DNA of 64,000 nucleotides from Ptychodera flava. Taxonomy: Eukaryota; Hemichordata; Enteropneusta; Ptychoderidae. Of this stretch, positions 46,415 to 59,439 are shown one piece after another. The notes under the pieces were generated by a model that saw only the letters and a program-made list of their open reading frames with translations, had not been told where the DNA came from and did no database searches. Positions within the stretch are counted from its first letter, which is position 1; the number at the start of each line of letters is the position of its first letter. Location of the stretch: contig NC_091946.1 in assembly GCF_041260155.1 (NCBI RefSeq), positions 34,997,620 through 35,061,619 of the forward strand. The letters run 5' to 3'. Made by a program: the position numbers and the translations under genes.

Positions 46415-49400
46415 TTAAATATAAGAGCCATGTTTGAGCGGGCCAGTAGCTTTTATGTCATGCTTGTCCTTGGGTTTCTCGCTATCCTTAGACATTTTGG
46501 AAATGATGAACTCTAATACGAAGTACAAAGCGAAGGAAAACACAAGTAGTATGATCAGGATCACAATCTTCATGTAAACACACATAAACAAACTTGTGGA
46601 AAATCCGACGATGGATCCGAAAGCAAACGACAGGTAGAAGTTCGCGAACGCTGCCTCCTGATCATTCGGGAACGTTATCGCAAAAATTGCTGTAAGAAAA
46701 TAGAGAGAAATGATATTTGCAGTTGGGCTGTTTTTCTGGGAAATATTGAATCGCTTTTGAATCAGAAAAGCTAATGTGTACAATGACTTTGTATGTAAAT
46801 AGTAGAGAGTGATTTGTTGTATCTTTAAAGGAGTACATTGCTCTAGACTTCTTTTAGCAACACATTCTTCTGTAGAGTACTGTGTACGTGTATTTTATCT
46901 AAAAAAACATGAACACGAGTCTTTCATAATGCTGTCACTTCACATGATAGAATGACTTTGAATAAACCATCGACTTTTCATGTATAGTTATGCTATCACC
47001 TTACAGAAACCCTATGATACTATAAGTCTTGCTTCCGGACCCCAAAGTCACACGGTATTTCCTTGACATGACTGTAAAAGTTGTGTTGCCTCAAAATCGC
47101 AATGATGCTTTCATTTCGATTTTACATAATCACTTTATTTTTGACTGAATAACTAGATATTTTATGACGACTTCTGAGTATCACGTTATAATTAAAAGAT
47201 AGTGTGTAATGTAAGACATTGTGGCAAATTAAGTAAATGTGTCCAAAATGTTTGAATTCATACCATATCTGGCTAAATGATTTAATGATGGAATCTGTGT
47301 TTACTTAAAAATTGTCTCACACATACAGAAAGAAAATATGCCAAATGATTGACTCTTACTAGAAGTTACACACTTACATGTGATCTCGACCATTGAAGCA
47401 CTATATGCAATACCGCATAGTGCAGAGATTGAAAACACCATGATAGTATCCCATTCGTTGGAAGACCAAACCAAGAGTATCGAGCAGGAAGCCAACCAGA
47501 TTAGGAGGGCCGCAATCATCGGAATAACTCTCCCAAGCCTCTTCCCGACCAAGCTTAGAAAGCAGAAGCCCACCATACTTGAAAGACCATTACATGTGAC
47601 GACATAGCCAACCATATCGACGCCAAGAAGACAGGAAGCGTAAGACTTGAAATAAAAGAACAGTGATAAGATTTTCGCAAATTACTTGGTGCTAGATTAT
47701 GGGATTAGAAAAAAGTGAGAAATGCGCACTGTTATGTAATGGATACTGCAACTGATCTACCACACAAGGGCTTATCAAATGCGCCACTTACATTGTTATG
47801 TACAGCACGCAATTTGTGATGTACACATTGTGATGCTTTTGTTCATACAATTACTTGCGCTGTCATGTTTGTGTTGAACATACTGATTGGTCGAAAAAGT
47901 TTCACAACGATAATCAAGTACGCAGTCATCCAGTACACTACGGCGGCATAAATGTAAAACTGTAACAAAATCTAAGTAACGACAACATTTCAGGAACAAG
48001 GGTATATACATTTTGAAGATCCAAATGTTGATGAAAAATACGCAGGAAAAACTTTCACCCTTTACCTCTCCCTCTATAAGAGAGGAATTTACTCTTTGCA
48101 ATGTAGAGACTATTTTGCCTGACTTTACCCCAAACCATTTTTCCATGTACAGTGTGCCTTTCTATCAAAATAAGACAGTTTTACTACAACAAATCATCAA
48201 GAAGTGAAGAAAACATGTGTTACATGAATCGCAGTATGGCAAAGATGAGTATAAGGGCAAGTAATACCACCAGTGCATGACTTTCTTGTTTTTCACAATA
48301 ACATATATGTGCCAAACGTGAAAACATTCAAGCCAATCCTTAAGTAATGTTGTTGAGGAATGTTGACAATTTGTTCCTCACCTTCGTAAAATCACCGCCA
48401 AAAAACGCGCCTACATATCCGCTATGCGCCGGAAGAAGTATAAGTAAAAGCATTCTATAATTTTTCCACAATCGAATCGTTGCTGAGAGCCTACTAAACG
48501 GTCCGTTTTGAGTGTTTTCCTCGCTTGGACTTGTCAGCTTATTAAAGTTGTCAACTAAAAGTAAAACTATGGCAACTGCAGCTATGCAGGCACAGACGAA
48601 AACTCCAAGCATAATATTGGTCAGCTGTTTATCAGGTGGGTTGCAGAACGTTGTAATGTTTCCCTGCGTCTCTTGACAGTCTTTTGCACCACAAGTGTAA
48701 GTTTCAATTCCGAAAGTTTCATCTTCGTTAGTTCGGTTTGTCTCAGACATGCTGGAATATAACAGGGATGGGATAAGTGAACCGACTGGAACACTAGCAT
48801 AATATATGGATAAAAAGACAGCCAAATTTTGATTTATTGACGCGTCGACTGATTTTCCTGTTAGAGCGGATAATCTTCGACCAGCCGCAGACACATACGT
48901 TGATTGCGCTGTCCATACATTAGGTGCAGCAAAACCGAGCAGAGTGGATGCTGGAATCATTGTATACCATTGTGGATGAAAGTTTGCCACGGTGAAACAG
49001 ATATAGGGAATAATAGACACAGCAATCGTCACTTTGACGCCCAGCCAGCCAATCACAAGTGGCGGAGTGAAGAGACCAGACACTAACATACAAGTGTACA
49101 CGACAGTCAGGGAAACAAACCCTAGCCCAGCCACACAGTTTATAGTACTCTGTAAGTTCTGAAGACCCAGGAATGCTGTAAACAGAAGAAAATACGCGAG
49201 TGCCAACCAAACCGTGTTCTTCCAGACTTGTCGCGGTTTCACTAGTCTTCTAACAGCTTCTCTTCCTTTCCTCTCAGACTTTTTTGTCTCATAAAAATTC
49301 AGTGACATGAAGCTCTCTGTATCTTCCGCCTCTGCGAGTGGTGCTACGTTTCCTCTTTCAACCGTATTTCCGAAAAGTGGCTTCTTTGAAACTGTGATGT

Positions 49401-49437
49401 CATCTCCAAATTTAAGGTTATCCGATATCTCGGACAT
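46415..49437 (-). CDS. UNC93A: UNC93A-like membrane protein, three coding exons, intact
   Basis: Coding exons on the minus strand are 49437-48382, 47645-47378 and 46689-46415. Donors and acceptors are GT-AG, phases fit, and the total is 533 codons, 532 residues (human UNC93A 457). The N-terminal ~80 residues are hydrophilic. Membrane segments start at NTVWLALAYFLLFTAFLGLQ. Family signatures include WLGVK, NFHPQWYTMIPAS, CGAKDC in a loop with N-glycosylation sites (NRT, NIT), KRLGRVIPMIAALLIWLA and FPNDQEAAFANFYLSFAFGS. Exon boundaries and phases are the same as in the plus-strand copy, and the conserved membrane core is about two thirds identical by eye, so the two arose by local duplication with inversion. 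An acceptor (TTTAGCAG) abuts the ATG, again implying a leader intron. Function is inferred from family only. Confidence 0.93.
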
Positions 49438-49441
49438 CCTG

Positions 49442-50496
49442 CTAAAAAAGAAAATATATGATTACATTTGAGCATAGGGCCTTTACCTTCTCAAAGCAGC
49501 ACAGATTAACTGTGTGGACGAGTAACAAATGCTTAAAGTATTAACAGTTGCATGCTGAATGTGTAAAACTACAAATTGATCAGCGTTTGATCAAACGTTG
49601 TAATTGAACCCATGATAGTGTAAAAAAGTGACGATGAGTAGTCACTCTTATCAGTAACAACGTGGCCAATAATGGATGTAAGACCTAAATTTTATGGTTT
49701 GACAAAAGCAGTGCATTAGTTTCATCGTAGTCTTACCACTCTGCATAATTTGCACACTTTTTTGCAAGTTTTAGAATAAATGTTCACCCTGTCAGTCAGT
49801 AAATCGTTGATGTCATCGAAGTTTCAGCGTTTCTTAAAAAGTCAAGAATCATGAACATTGCAGTAAAATGTCAACTGCCAGGTACAAGTTTTGTTAATTT
49901 AATACACACAAGATAAAAAGCATTGAGTTGATGTCAATCATCCGAAATAATTTTTTTCCATTGACATGTGCTTCGCTGATGGAAATTTATGAATTGTTAA
50001 CGTAAACTTTGTCAGATGAAAATTTTTGAAACTTCCAAGACATCGAATGCCAAAAATATAATGTATAGAAATTCGGTCCACCCTAAGTGGTTTTCTTTAG
50101 ATCTTTCAAAATGCCCTAACAGAGCAAAACTTAATATTGCAAAAAAATCAGTTCATTTCATGATACAAACTAATGTGTTTCCGAGCAATATTATCTAGGA
50201 GTTAGGTTAAGCCTATAACAAAAGCAGATGGAAAAGCAGATAAAAAGGAATCAAAATGGTGATTTTCGGTAAAAAATATTAGTAGCTTTAAGTTGAATAT
50301 GACAGAGGGTTATGGTCAACTATCATGAATTAACATTGATTAACTGTGATAATAGATGAATGCAGTCCAATTCAATTCATCAATGAATTCAATTTATATG
50401 TATTTGACGCATCCTTTGCTGACTCGTGGTAACATTGTCACGAGAGCGACACCTGTCGTTTTTATGAAAATAAGATAAAATGGGGTCACAAGAATA
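49442..50496. other. Upstream flank of the minus-strand UNC93A gene
   Basis: Presumably holds its leader exon and promoter on the minus strand. No specific element can be supported. Confidence 0.4.
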
Positions 50497-50656
50497 GGTG
50501 CGTGCAGCTTTGCTTGGATAGTCGATCGAAGGCCCGGGATAGAATTCAAAGTGTGAGGCCGAAGGACGAACCGAGGATAGTACCGAGGTTCGGCCTTCGA
50601 CCTAACACTTCGATCCCAGGCCTTCGACCGACTATCCAGGCATCGCTGCACTCACC
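50497..50656. repeat. 160-bp GC-rich hairpin
   Basis: Left arm GGTGCGTGCAGC ... GGATAGTCGATCGAAGGC ... GAGGCCGAAGGACGAACC pairs with the right arm ending GACCGACTATCC ... GCATCGCTGCACTCACC, with several mismatches. The loop region is CGAGGATAGTACCGAGG. Weak inverted similarity (GTCACAAG) extends on both sides. The arm sequence is unrelated to the hairpins at 24-28 kb, but size, GC content and layout are alike. Confidence 0.8.
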
Positions 50657-51575
50657 CGTGGTCACAAGGACATCGTGGATGCAATTTTTTATCTGACCCA
50701 TTTTTACATGAAAATGGCCTCATTAACGTCCAAAAGTAGACTTGAAAAGACAACAATAACACATGTAGATCCCTAAATTTGATTTAATCATGTGTAGAAA
50801 TTGAACTTTGAATACAGTATCTATCCTTCGTAACAGCTGACACATTGCAAAATGATTTCTACCATGTTCGGCACTTCGACTTTAACGCAGTTGCTCAAGG
50901 TTGGTGGTCAGCACATTCTACATTGTCAATACATTCGTCATGTGCATATACGTGTAAGAGAGTGGCGTATTCGACTTTTGAGCCATAAATTTGTTCTGCC
51001 TATTGTCATTAAGAAAACTGACACTCGGAAAACATGCACTGAATATAGATTGAAATACCTTTCTTTCCATTCACATACGTGGGAGCGCTGATATTGACCT
51101 CAGCTTGGACAGCATGGAAACATTGACCTCAATCGGTACATAAACTATGAACCATTGACAGAGGGGCACACGTGCTGAATGAGCACAAATTGGGAATTGT
51201 GAGTCTTGATCACACTACGGTCAAAGTCAACTACTACAAATAAACAAAGGCCTAAACGAATGGCATATTTACATATACAGGCTAGACCCCATATCATGGT
51301 TTTCATAGCCTTTGTAACTAGCTCAGTTTAACTGTCAATATCGTTTCAAAAGTTAGTCTCTAAAATGACTGTTTTTATCACTGGAGGGGTAAGGAACCTG
51401 TGATTATTTACAGTCGGAGATGGTCGGAAGAATTGCCAAGGACATTCAGAAATTTTGAGTAGAGCCCCGACCAATATTCAACCCCCTCCCCTTTCTGGCT
51501 CGAAATTTTGCGTAAGTTCTTCACCCCCAAAAAAGGATGAGTGCGCGCGCGAGCGCGGACTCACACATTATTTAA

Positions 51576-51704
<129 letters not shown>

Positions 51705-52877
51705 TAGGTATATATGTATTACCATATTCAACACTTCTTTAACGCAGGTCTCAAGGTTAGTATATTCTCCCTTGTCATTTTATTCTTCATGTGAATGTAC
51801 GTGTAAGAATTCGAAGGCGTCGTATTCGACTTTGGTGCAATATATGATCGTAAAGTTGAAATAGAAATTCAACTTCGAATACAATGTTTATTCTTCGTGA
51901 CAGCTGACACGCTGCACACGCACATTCCTACCATTCTCAGCACTTCAACTTCAACTCAGTTTTCAGTGTTGGTCAGCACATTCTACATTGTCAATATGTT
52001 CGTCATGTGAATATAAGTGCAAGAAAATGTCCTTTTCGACTTGCCATAAATCTGTCTACTTTCATGAAGAAAAAAATGACATTCGGAAAACATGCAGTGA
52101 ATAGGCTATAGATTAAAATACCTTTCTTTCCATACACATACGTTGGAGCGCTGATATTGACCTCTACTTGGACAGCATGGAAACATTGACCTCAATCAGT
52201 ACATAAACTATGAACCATTGACAGCGGGGCACACGTGCTGAATGAGCACAAATTGGGAATTCTGGGTCTTGATCACACTACGGTCAAAGTCAACTATTAC
52301 AAATAAATAAAGGCCTAAACGAACGGCATATTTACATATACAGGCTGACCTCATATCGTTGTTTTCATAGCCTTTGTAACTCGCTCAACTTAACTGTCAA
52401 TATCCTTTCAAAAGTTAGTCTCTAAAATGACTGTTTTTATCACTGGAGGGGTAAGGAACTACTTTGATAGCATGGAAACATTGACCTCAATCGGTACATA
52501 AACTATGAACCATTGACAGAGGGGCACATGTGCTGAATGAGCACAAATTAGGAATTCTTGGTCTTGATCACATTACGGTCAGAGTCAACTACTACAAATA
52601 AACAAAGGCCTAAACGAACTGCATATTTACATATACAGACTAGACCCCATATCATTGTTTTCATAGCCTTTGTATTAAACTCGCTCAACTTAACTGTCAA
52701 TATCGTTTCAAATGTTAGTCTCTAAAAAGACCGTATTTATCACTGAAGGGGTAAAGAACCTGTGATTATTTACGGTCGGAGATGGTCGGAAGAATTGCCA
52801 AGGACATTCAGAAATTTTGAGTAGGGCCCGCCGCAAAAATTGATGAGTGCGGGCGCGCGAGCGCGGACACACACATT

Positions 52878-52909
52878 ATTAGCTCACGTGTTCACACACG
52901 TGAGCTAAT
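52878..52909. repeat. Hairpin with CACGTG in each arm
   Basis: ATTAGCTCACGTG and its perfect complement are separated by six bases (TTCACA). It lies at the junction between a repeat copy and the following microsatellite. Confidence 0.9.
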
Positions 52910-52918
52910 GTCAGAGCG

Positions 52919-52919
52919 A

Positions 52920-52952
<33 letters not shown>

Positions 52953-53009
52953 TGTGTGTGTGTGTGTGTGTGTGTGTGAGTGTGTGTCTGTCTGTCTGTC
53001 AGTCTGTCT
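52919..53009 (+). repeat. (GT)n-(GTCT)n microsatellite
   Basis: About 60 bases of GT followed by GTCT units. The next ~150 bp (AACTCAAAAACGCCTGAACA and onward) form a unique-looking repeat tail. Confidence 0.97.
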
Positions 53010-53575
53010 TTTTACACGATAACTCAAAAACGCCTGAACAGATTCAAGTCAGATTTAGTAGACAGGTACCATATGCTACTTGCAAGAACTGATTAGATTT
53101 TGGTTAGTGTGGCTTGCATATTAATGAAGTTATGCAAAATCATTTTTTTCATATAATGGTTTCCCTATGGAGACAGTAATCACAGTGCCGACATATATCA
53201 AGAAATACTGCACACAATTTCATGAAACTTTAAACAGATGACAATCTTAGGACACTATGGGGGGTCATGTATTTTTCAAACAGCTCAGAGGGGATCACTA
53301 AATTTTCTTGAGTATCCGTCCCGTCAAAAAGCAGTTTAAGTGTTCAGAAATATTCGGGAAGATAAAAATGATTCGCTGCATGATTTCATTCTCTGAAGTC
53401 ATTTAACTGTAAATCTAAACAAAAGTATAATTATCTGTCACATGAACATCTTGACTTGGCAACTCTGAGGCTTGTCTTATTGTAAATCGAGCTCACTTAG
53501 GGCAATGAACAATTCCCATTACTTATATATTAGAGATATAGCAAGTTTGTCAGGGAAATTATTTTACAGTTACCT

Positions 53576-54240
53576 GTAGACTACTAGTACCATGAAAAGT
53601 GATATTATACTTTTAGGTGAAATTCCAATATCATAATTGTTGTCAACATCTGAACTTTCAAATATCCTATTTGAGTCAAGTACATTTGTATCAATTATCA
53701 CACACCTATAACAGCACTAATTAATTTAGTTTAGCATTGTTTTCTCATAGAATCCGATGTATAGTGAATCAACATTTCGGTGAAATTCTAAAATCCAATT
53801 TCCATTTGTAACCACCCAAGTCTAATCAAGTAAATTAATATTAATAATCGAGAGTAAATAAATACACAGATTTACCCATTTTTGTACTGGAAAAAAAATA
53901 TTCATAGTTTCCTCATAGACTACCATGTACAGTGAATCTACATTTCGGTGAAATTCCAAAATCCAATTTCTGGTGAACACATCCATTTGTTACCACCCTA
54001 GTCTAATCAAGGACATAAATATTAATAATCGAGAGTACATAAATACACATATTTACCTATTTTTTATTCATAGTTTCCTCATAGACTCCCATGTATAGTG
54101 GATGAACATTTCCAGTGAAATTCCTGAATCAGATTTCTTGTACACATAATATGCATCTTTCATCAGCATATTCTAATCAAGAAGAATTATGTTAATTATT
54201 CAACGTCTGTATATGTCCAAGTATAGCAAGTTTTTTATTG
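53576..54240 (+). repeat. ~165-bp tandem array, four units
   Basis: Units start near 53576, 53741, 53909 and 54071 with TTCCTCATAGACTACCATG-like sequence, followed by AGTGAATC, CATTTCGGTGAAATTC and, later, TCTAATCAAG and TATTAATAATCGAGAGTA. The second and third units are the most alike. Confidence 0.8.
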
Positions 54241-54259
54241 GAAAAAAAATATTCACAAT

Positions 54260-54322
54260 TTAAATATGCAAATGAACCCTTAATTAACTTGAAGTTAATT
54301 TAGGGTTCATTTGCATATTTAA
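54260..54322. repeat. AT-rich hairpin with ~30-bp arms
   Basis: AAATATGCAAATGAACCC and TTAATTAACTT on the left pair with AAGTTAATTTAGGGTTC and ATTTGCATATTT on the right, with one or two mismatches. Confidence 0.88.
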
Positions 54323-54795
54323 TGAACTTTGTAATTACGTATATAACTCTGAAATTACGATACTTAATTCGGTTAAACCTGCTACAGATATTGATCTGAT
54401 AAATATCTAATTATACTGCGAAGCATGGGACAGTGTCAAATTAATAAATAGCTCATTTGCCTATTTTATGAAGTTTTGTAACTAGCACACCTAAATTAAC
54501 TGTCAGTATCACTTCAAAAGTTCGCCTTCCGGGGACAGTTTTTTAACTGAAGGGGTTTTATTTACAGTCGGAGGTGGTCGTAAGAATTGCCAAGGACATT
54601 CAGAGATTTTGAGTAGGGACAACACCAATTTTCAAGGTCTCCCCTTTGTTGGCTCAAAATTTTGCGTGACTCCTCCGCCGCAAAAAAGGATGAGTACTCG
54701 CAGGGGAGCGAGGCACACTCCAAGGTGGAAAATGCAAAAAATTAGCTCAATCACACTTATTTTAGAGATAGAACAGGTGTGAAGAGATTTGTACA

Positions 54796-55197
54796 TTGCT
54801 GAAGCACAAAGGCAGCTTTCTGACACATTCTTCTATAAATATCTCGACGCCAACATCACTAACAAACACAATAGTATCGTCAAAACGTACTATAAGTGAC
54901 CTAGTTCATGATAACCCCCTGCCTGACAATGCAAAATCCTTGGTCATCTTGCATGCCAGCATGTCTCACTTTTACCTATTACACAATTTCATAAAACCGG
55001 TAATCCCGGCAGCCCCATTGTCTCTGATGTTCCTGTCCTACCAAACTCATATCAACATCTCTGGACAATATTTTCGCTGGCATCATGAATATACTCCCCA
55101 CTTTTGCAAAAGACACGTCTCATGCCATCCTGATCTTCAACAACTTCAAGTTCACAGGTACTCATAGATATATCGTTACACTTGATGTTAAGGCTAT
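54796..55197 (+). mobile_element. Penelope-like element reverse transcriptase fragment
   Basis: Peptide-level similarity to Penelope-like reverse transcriptases is visible in pieces: AQRQLSDTFFYKYLDANI near the start, a DLVHDNPLPDNAKSL block, a SHFYLL block corresponding to the family's RFYLLPKIHKP motif, and YIVTLDVKA close to the right end. The fragment is old and broken, lacks the rest of the element including the GIY-YIG endonuclease, and is cut off by the 5' LTR at 55198. Confidence 0.7.
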
Positions 55198-55754
55198 TGT
55201 TATGTAGATCATTTCCCCCAGACTCATTACCTTAGTTTAATTAATCTAGAACACACTTAAGGTAACTATCCTTCATGACCTTGAAGTCAATTAGTCATGT
55301 TTACAACTTTCTGGAAATTCAATTAGTCACAAATGGAGATATTTTATAGCAGTAATTAGCATATCAAAACAAAATCGAGATTATTCTTATATTCTCTTTT
55401 CCATTTGAGTATAAATAGGGGACTGCATAGTTTTCAGTCAAACATTTGGGATTTTGTCACTTGCGCGTTACTTCAAGACTTTGGAAACTTCAGCAGTATT
55501 AATTTCAAGACTTTTCAAGACCTTCACAGCAACGCTGAATTTATTCTGTGGACTTTGTGTAACCTTAAGCCTGGAAGCTAAGGACTGCATCGGTCTGTCT
55601 CAGTGTCTGACTCTGGAGCCTAGTGCAGTCCCAGTTAAGAAGCCTGTAAACTATTACAATTTGTACATTATCCCTTGACTTTTTTTTGTGAGAAATTTTG
55701 TTTTAAAAGGAAATTGCTGAGTTCATCGTTTTGTTTTGTGTCTCTCAGGTAACA
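55198..55754 (+). repeat. 5' LTR of the Gmr1-like element
   Basis: It begins TGTTATGTAGATCATTTCCC and ends CAGGTAACA (TG...CA). It contains a TATA box and is followed by a primer-binding-site-like sequence. Its first ~150 bp match the start of the 3' LTR. Confidence 0.85.
55410..55417 (+). promoter_or_regulatory. TATA box in the 5' LTR
   Basis: TATAAATA followed by GGGGACTGC, about 210 bp inside the LTR, at the place expected for the U3 promoter. Confidence 0.65.
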
Positions 55755-55758
55755 AAAT

Positions 55759-55777
55759 TAGGGGGGTCGTCCTGGAG
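55759..55777 (+). other. Primer-binding-site-like sequence
   Basis: AGGGGGGTCGTCCTGG follows the LTR by a few bases and resembles the tRNA-Pro-type binding site (TGGGGGCTCGTCCGGGA) used by several Gypsy elements and gammaretroviruses. Confidence 0.55.
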
Positions 55778-55989
55778 TTGAACATTTTGAGCCAGTTGAC
55801 AGCATTTTGCCAGCCTTTATCAAACTACTGTATATTGTGAACTCAGCGATTTTCATCATAGCAGAATTCAAGCCAGACAAATTTATGGAGGACGTTGATC
55901 AGGATACATTTGATTCCCTAAGAAAAGACAAACTAATTTGAACTGCCCAATTTCCTTAAAGTAGAAGTCAAAAGGTCTATGCGCAAGAG

Positions 55990-57120
55990 GGAAGTACAGT
56001 ACAATATTGTAAAAAATTTAGTTAATTTAGGCCACTTTGAGGAGTCCACTTTGAATGATCATATGCCTGAATCCACCATACAGTCCACCATAGAACTCAA
56101 AAAATTAGAAATGCAGGCAGATTTGGAGTTTGAGAATTTGGCATTAGAAAAATAAAAATTTCAAATGGAAAAAAGACAGAGAAAGAAAGATAGGCAGGAA
56201 GATTAGAAATGGAAGAAAGACAGAAAAAAAATTACAAGTGGAAGAAAGACAAAGAGAGAAAGAGAGAGAGGAAAAAAGAAAAGGAACGACAATTAGAAGA
56301 GCATCGACTACAGTTAGAAATGAAACGTTTAGAGCTTTGACAGTCAGGAAAATTCTCCACCTCTGACAATTTTGACGTCACTAAACATTTCAGGTTAGTT
56401 CCCCCTTTCAAGAAAAGGAAGTTGACAGATAATTGCTCAGAGTCTGAATTGGCCTGGGAAGTCCTGGTCTATGCTTTTGCAGAGTGCTTTGGTACATGGT
56501 GGCTAAAGCCAGAGAAATTGACATTCAGTTGTCAGTAGAGCAGGCTTCGGATTATGATACTGTAAAGGAATTAATACACAAGGGTTATGAGTTGGTGTCT
56601 GAAGCTTACCGTCAGAAATTTATGGATTGTGAGAAAGCGAAGGATCAAACGTATGTTGAATTTGCTCAAACAAAGGAACAACTATCGTCGGTGTTCTTTT
56701 GAAAAGGTTTGTCAAGATGAGACAGCTTATTTTGATTGAGGAATTTAAAAGGTGCATTCGGAGTGACATCAAGACATTTATCAATGAACAAAAGGCAGAT
56801 ATATTGGACGTTGCTGCACATTTGGCCGATGATTATTCATTGACCCAAAATTCTTCATTTATCAGAAAACAATCCCAGTCCTTTTCATACCAAAATCGTG
56901 CAGGGAAATTTAACTCTTCCTTTTCATCAAAGAATTTCTCAAAAAAGAGTAGAAAATCAAATGACAACAGTTCACAGAATTCAAGTAACACTCCTACATC
57001 ATAAGATCCCAAGTCTGAATCTACTTCTGGCAAACAATTTGGTGCACTTTCTTGTAATTATTGTAAGAAAGACGGCAATTTAATGTTAGATTGTCTCAAA
57101 TGGAAAAAAAACGTGAAGAT
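55990..57120 (+). mobile_element. gag region of the Gmr1-like element
   Basis: A Glu/Lys-rich coiled-coil stretch (~56090-56340) is followed by a capsid segment with AYRQKF and TYVEFAQTKEQ words near 56600-56690, which is SCAN-domain-like, and by a zinc-knuckle-like region near 57045-57090. The SCAN domain of vertebrate zinc finger proteins is thought to derive from Gmr1-like gag, so the similarity supports the family assignment. Broken. Confidence 0.7.
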
Positions 57121-57929
57121 CAGAGTGGTCAAAGTGGATCTGAGCCCACCGGCTTTATTTCTTAATCATCTCAATTAGAGTCTAACAAAGTGTGCAACAC
57201 ACTTTCTGACGTTAAACCCCTCTTATACTCAATTAATGATGTCAAGGTCAATTCTTCTCAACATAGCATTATGGGTATTTTCGAACCATTTATTCACGAT
57301 GGTTTAATATCACTTTCTAGCTGGCAGGGTACGCTTACCCATTCCGGACACCTGGTACCACCACTATTTTGTGGTTCAAGATGACCCAATTGCCTTTGTC
57401 ATTTTCAATATGTTCCTCGGATCTGGTAAATTTCTTAGTTACCTTGAATGATAACGATTATTGGACCTGATTTGATGTCTATTGTCTTCTGCTGCCCCTG
57501 TCAAAATTTTAAGAGATACCTGATGTCATAGTCTCTTTAGTTGGCAGATGCCCATCCGTTTTCTGAAAAGCCATTTTCAGGTTCTAAAGTTCTTATTATG
57601 GGGTAGATTGTAGTAACTACATTCCTGTTCCTCTCCATAATGTCCATTTGCCTTCGGACTTTGTTTCTAGACCTGTGACTTTAGATATTAGGCCTTTTTG
57701 CCTTTTGAAGGGATTCACCTTCTCCTTAGAAACGACCGTGCTGAGGACAACGTCATTACAAATCCACTTAAGACCGATAAACTTGGTTTAGATCAGGATC
57801 AATAGCCAACTGAGCAGGAAATTTTTGAATGTATCCTGCATGTGCTGTTACTTGAGTCATGTCAAAAAAATACTTCTAAGAATCAAAGAATCAAAATATT
57901 ATAAAAAATAACGTCACACTTTTCTTTCA

Positions 57930-59230
57930 CAATGAAACCTTTCTTAGTAAGGTGTAGATTTGTAGTAGATTTGAAACTTCCAGAAAAAATTCTTACCAAG
58001 GTCAGACATTTTCTAGGTCAAATCTTATTGCAGAACAACACAAAGACCCTGACATTTTGTGATTTTGACAGGGTTGTTGACGAAGTTGAAACTTCAGATA
58101 GTCATGTTTGTTATTATGCAAAGTCTGGTATTCTCATGTGTAAATGGATACCTCCAGATGTCTTAGTTGATGACGATTGGGCTATAAAACATCACATTGT
58201 GGTTCCAAAGTCCTATTGTGTTGAAGTATTACGCCTGGCCCATGAAACCCCCTGGGCTGGTCATTCAGGAGTCAGGAAGACTTATCATAAAATTCTTAGT
58301 CACTTTTATTGGCCTAATCTCAGGCAGGGTGTAGCACATTTCTGTAAAACCTGTCACACATGTCAAATGGTGGGAAAACCAAATCAGACTATTCCAAAGG
58401 CCCTTTTACAGTCAATTCCTGCATTTCAAGAACCATGTAGTAGGATACTCATAGACTGTGTTGGGCTCTTACCAAACACAAGATTATGAAATGAGTACAT
58501 ATTGACAATGATGTGTACATCTTGTCGGTTCCCAGAAGCCATACCACTGAGAAATATAAAGGCAAAGACTACAGTGAGAGCGTTGGCCAAATTTTTCACT
58601 TTATTTGGCCCTCCTCATCGTGTCCAGTCCGATCAAGGCGCCAACTTTATGTTGGTAATTTTTCAACAAGTCATGGATCAGTTGGGCATTAAAGAATATA
58701 GGTCCTCAACCTACCAGCAAGAAAGTCAGGGTGCTCTCGAGCGATTTCATCAAACTTAGAAAAATATGATCAGGTCCTACTGTTTGACACAGAGAAGCAG
58801 TGGGATGAAGGAATTCATTTTCTGCTCTTTGCTGTTAGAGAGTCAATTCAAGAGTCTCTTTGTTTTAGCACCTTTGAGAGCTCGTATTGGACATATAGTC
58901 CTTGGCCCAAAGAGAAATTATCAGCCTACAATGATTGTTTGAATGTTTTACAACATGTGTAAGAATTACGTTCAAATCTTACAAAGGCATGTGAATTAGC
59001 CACAGAAAACATTGAATCATCTCAGCCGTCCATGAAAGTAAAATATGATAAAAACACTTCAAAACCGAAATTTGAACTTGATCAAAAAGTTCTTGTTCTT
59101 TGTCCGATTCCTGGCAAACCACTGCATGCTCGTTACATTCGTCCTTATGTAATTAATAAGAAATTAAGCTATTTAAATTACATCATAATAACACCTAACA
59201 GGCGAAACAAAAGCAGTTATGCCACATAAA
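57930..59230 (+). mobile_element. Integrase region of the Gmr1-like element
   Basis: The zinc-binding N-terminal module is recognisable around 58235-58370 (HETPWAGHSG, KTCHTCQ). The catalytic core follows around 58500-58760 (VQSDQGANF, ALERFHQT), and a C-terminal GPY/F-like module lies around 59090-59220 (VLVLCPIPGKPLHARYI). It lies upstream of the reverse transcriptase. Broken. Confidence 0.85.
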
Positions 59231-59439
59231 TATGCTTAAGCCATATTTAGATAGGAATAAGCCTACTGTATCCCAACCTGTCAGTGCAGTCAGTTCATAC
59301 CATTATTAAGGTAGCAATAGTGAAACTGACGTGGGTGAAAGTACTCTAAATTCAAAGTTGGGATCGGTCAAACTGCAGATTTCAAAAATCCTAGAGAATC
59401 TTGAGTCTAAGTCGGCACACCTCCAGCCGTCACAGCAAT

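Noticed and set aside
47796-48146. Extra UNC93A exon between exons 1 and 2 of the minus gene
   Set aside because: A hydrophobic frame bounded by splice-like signals exists near 47860-47965, but exon 1 joins exon 2 in phase exactly as in human UNC93A, leaving no missing part.
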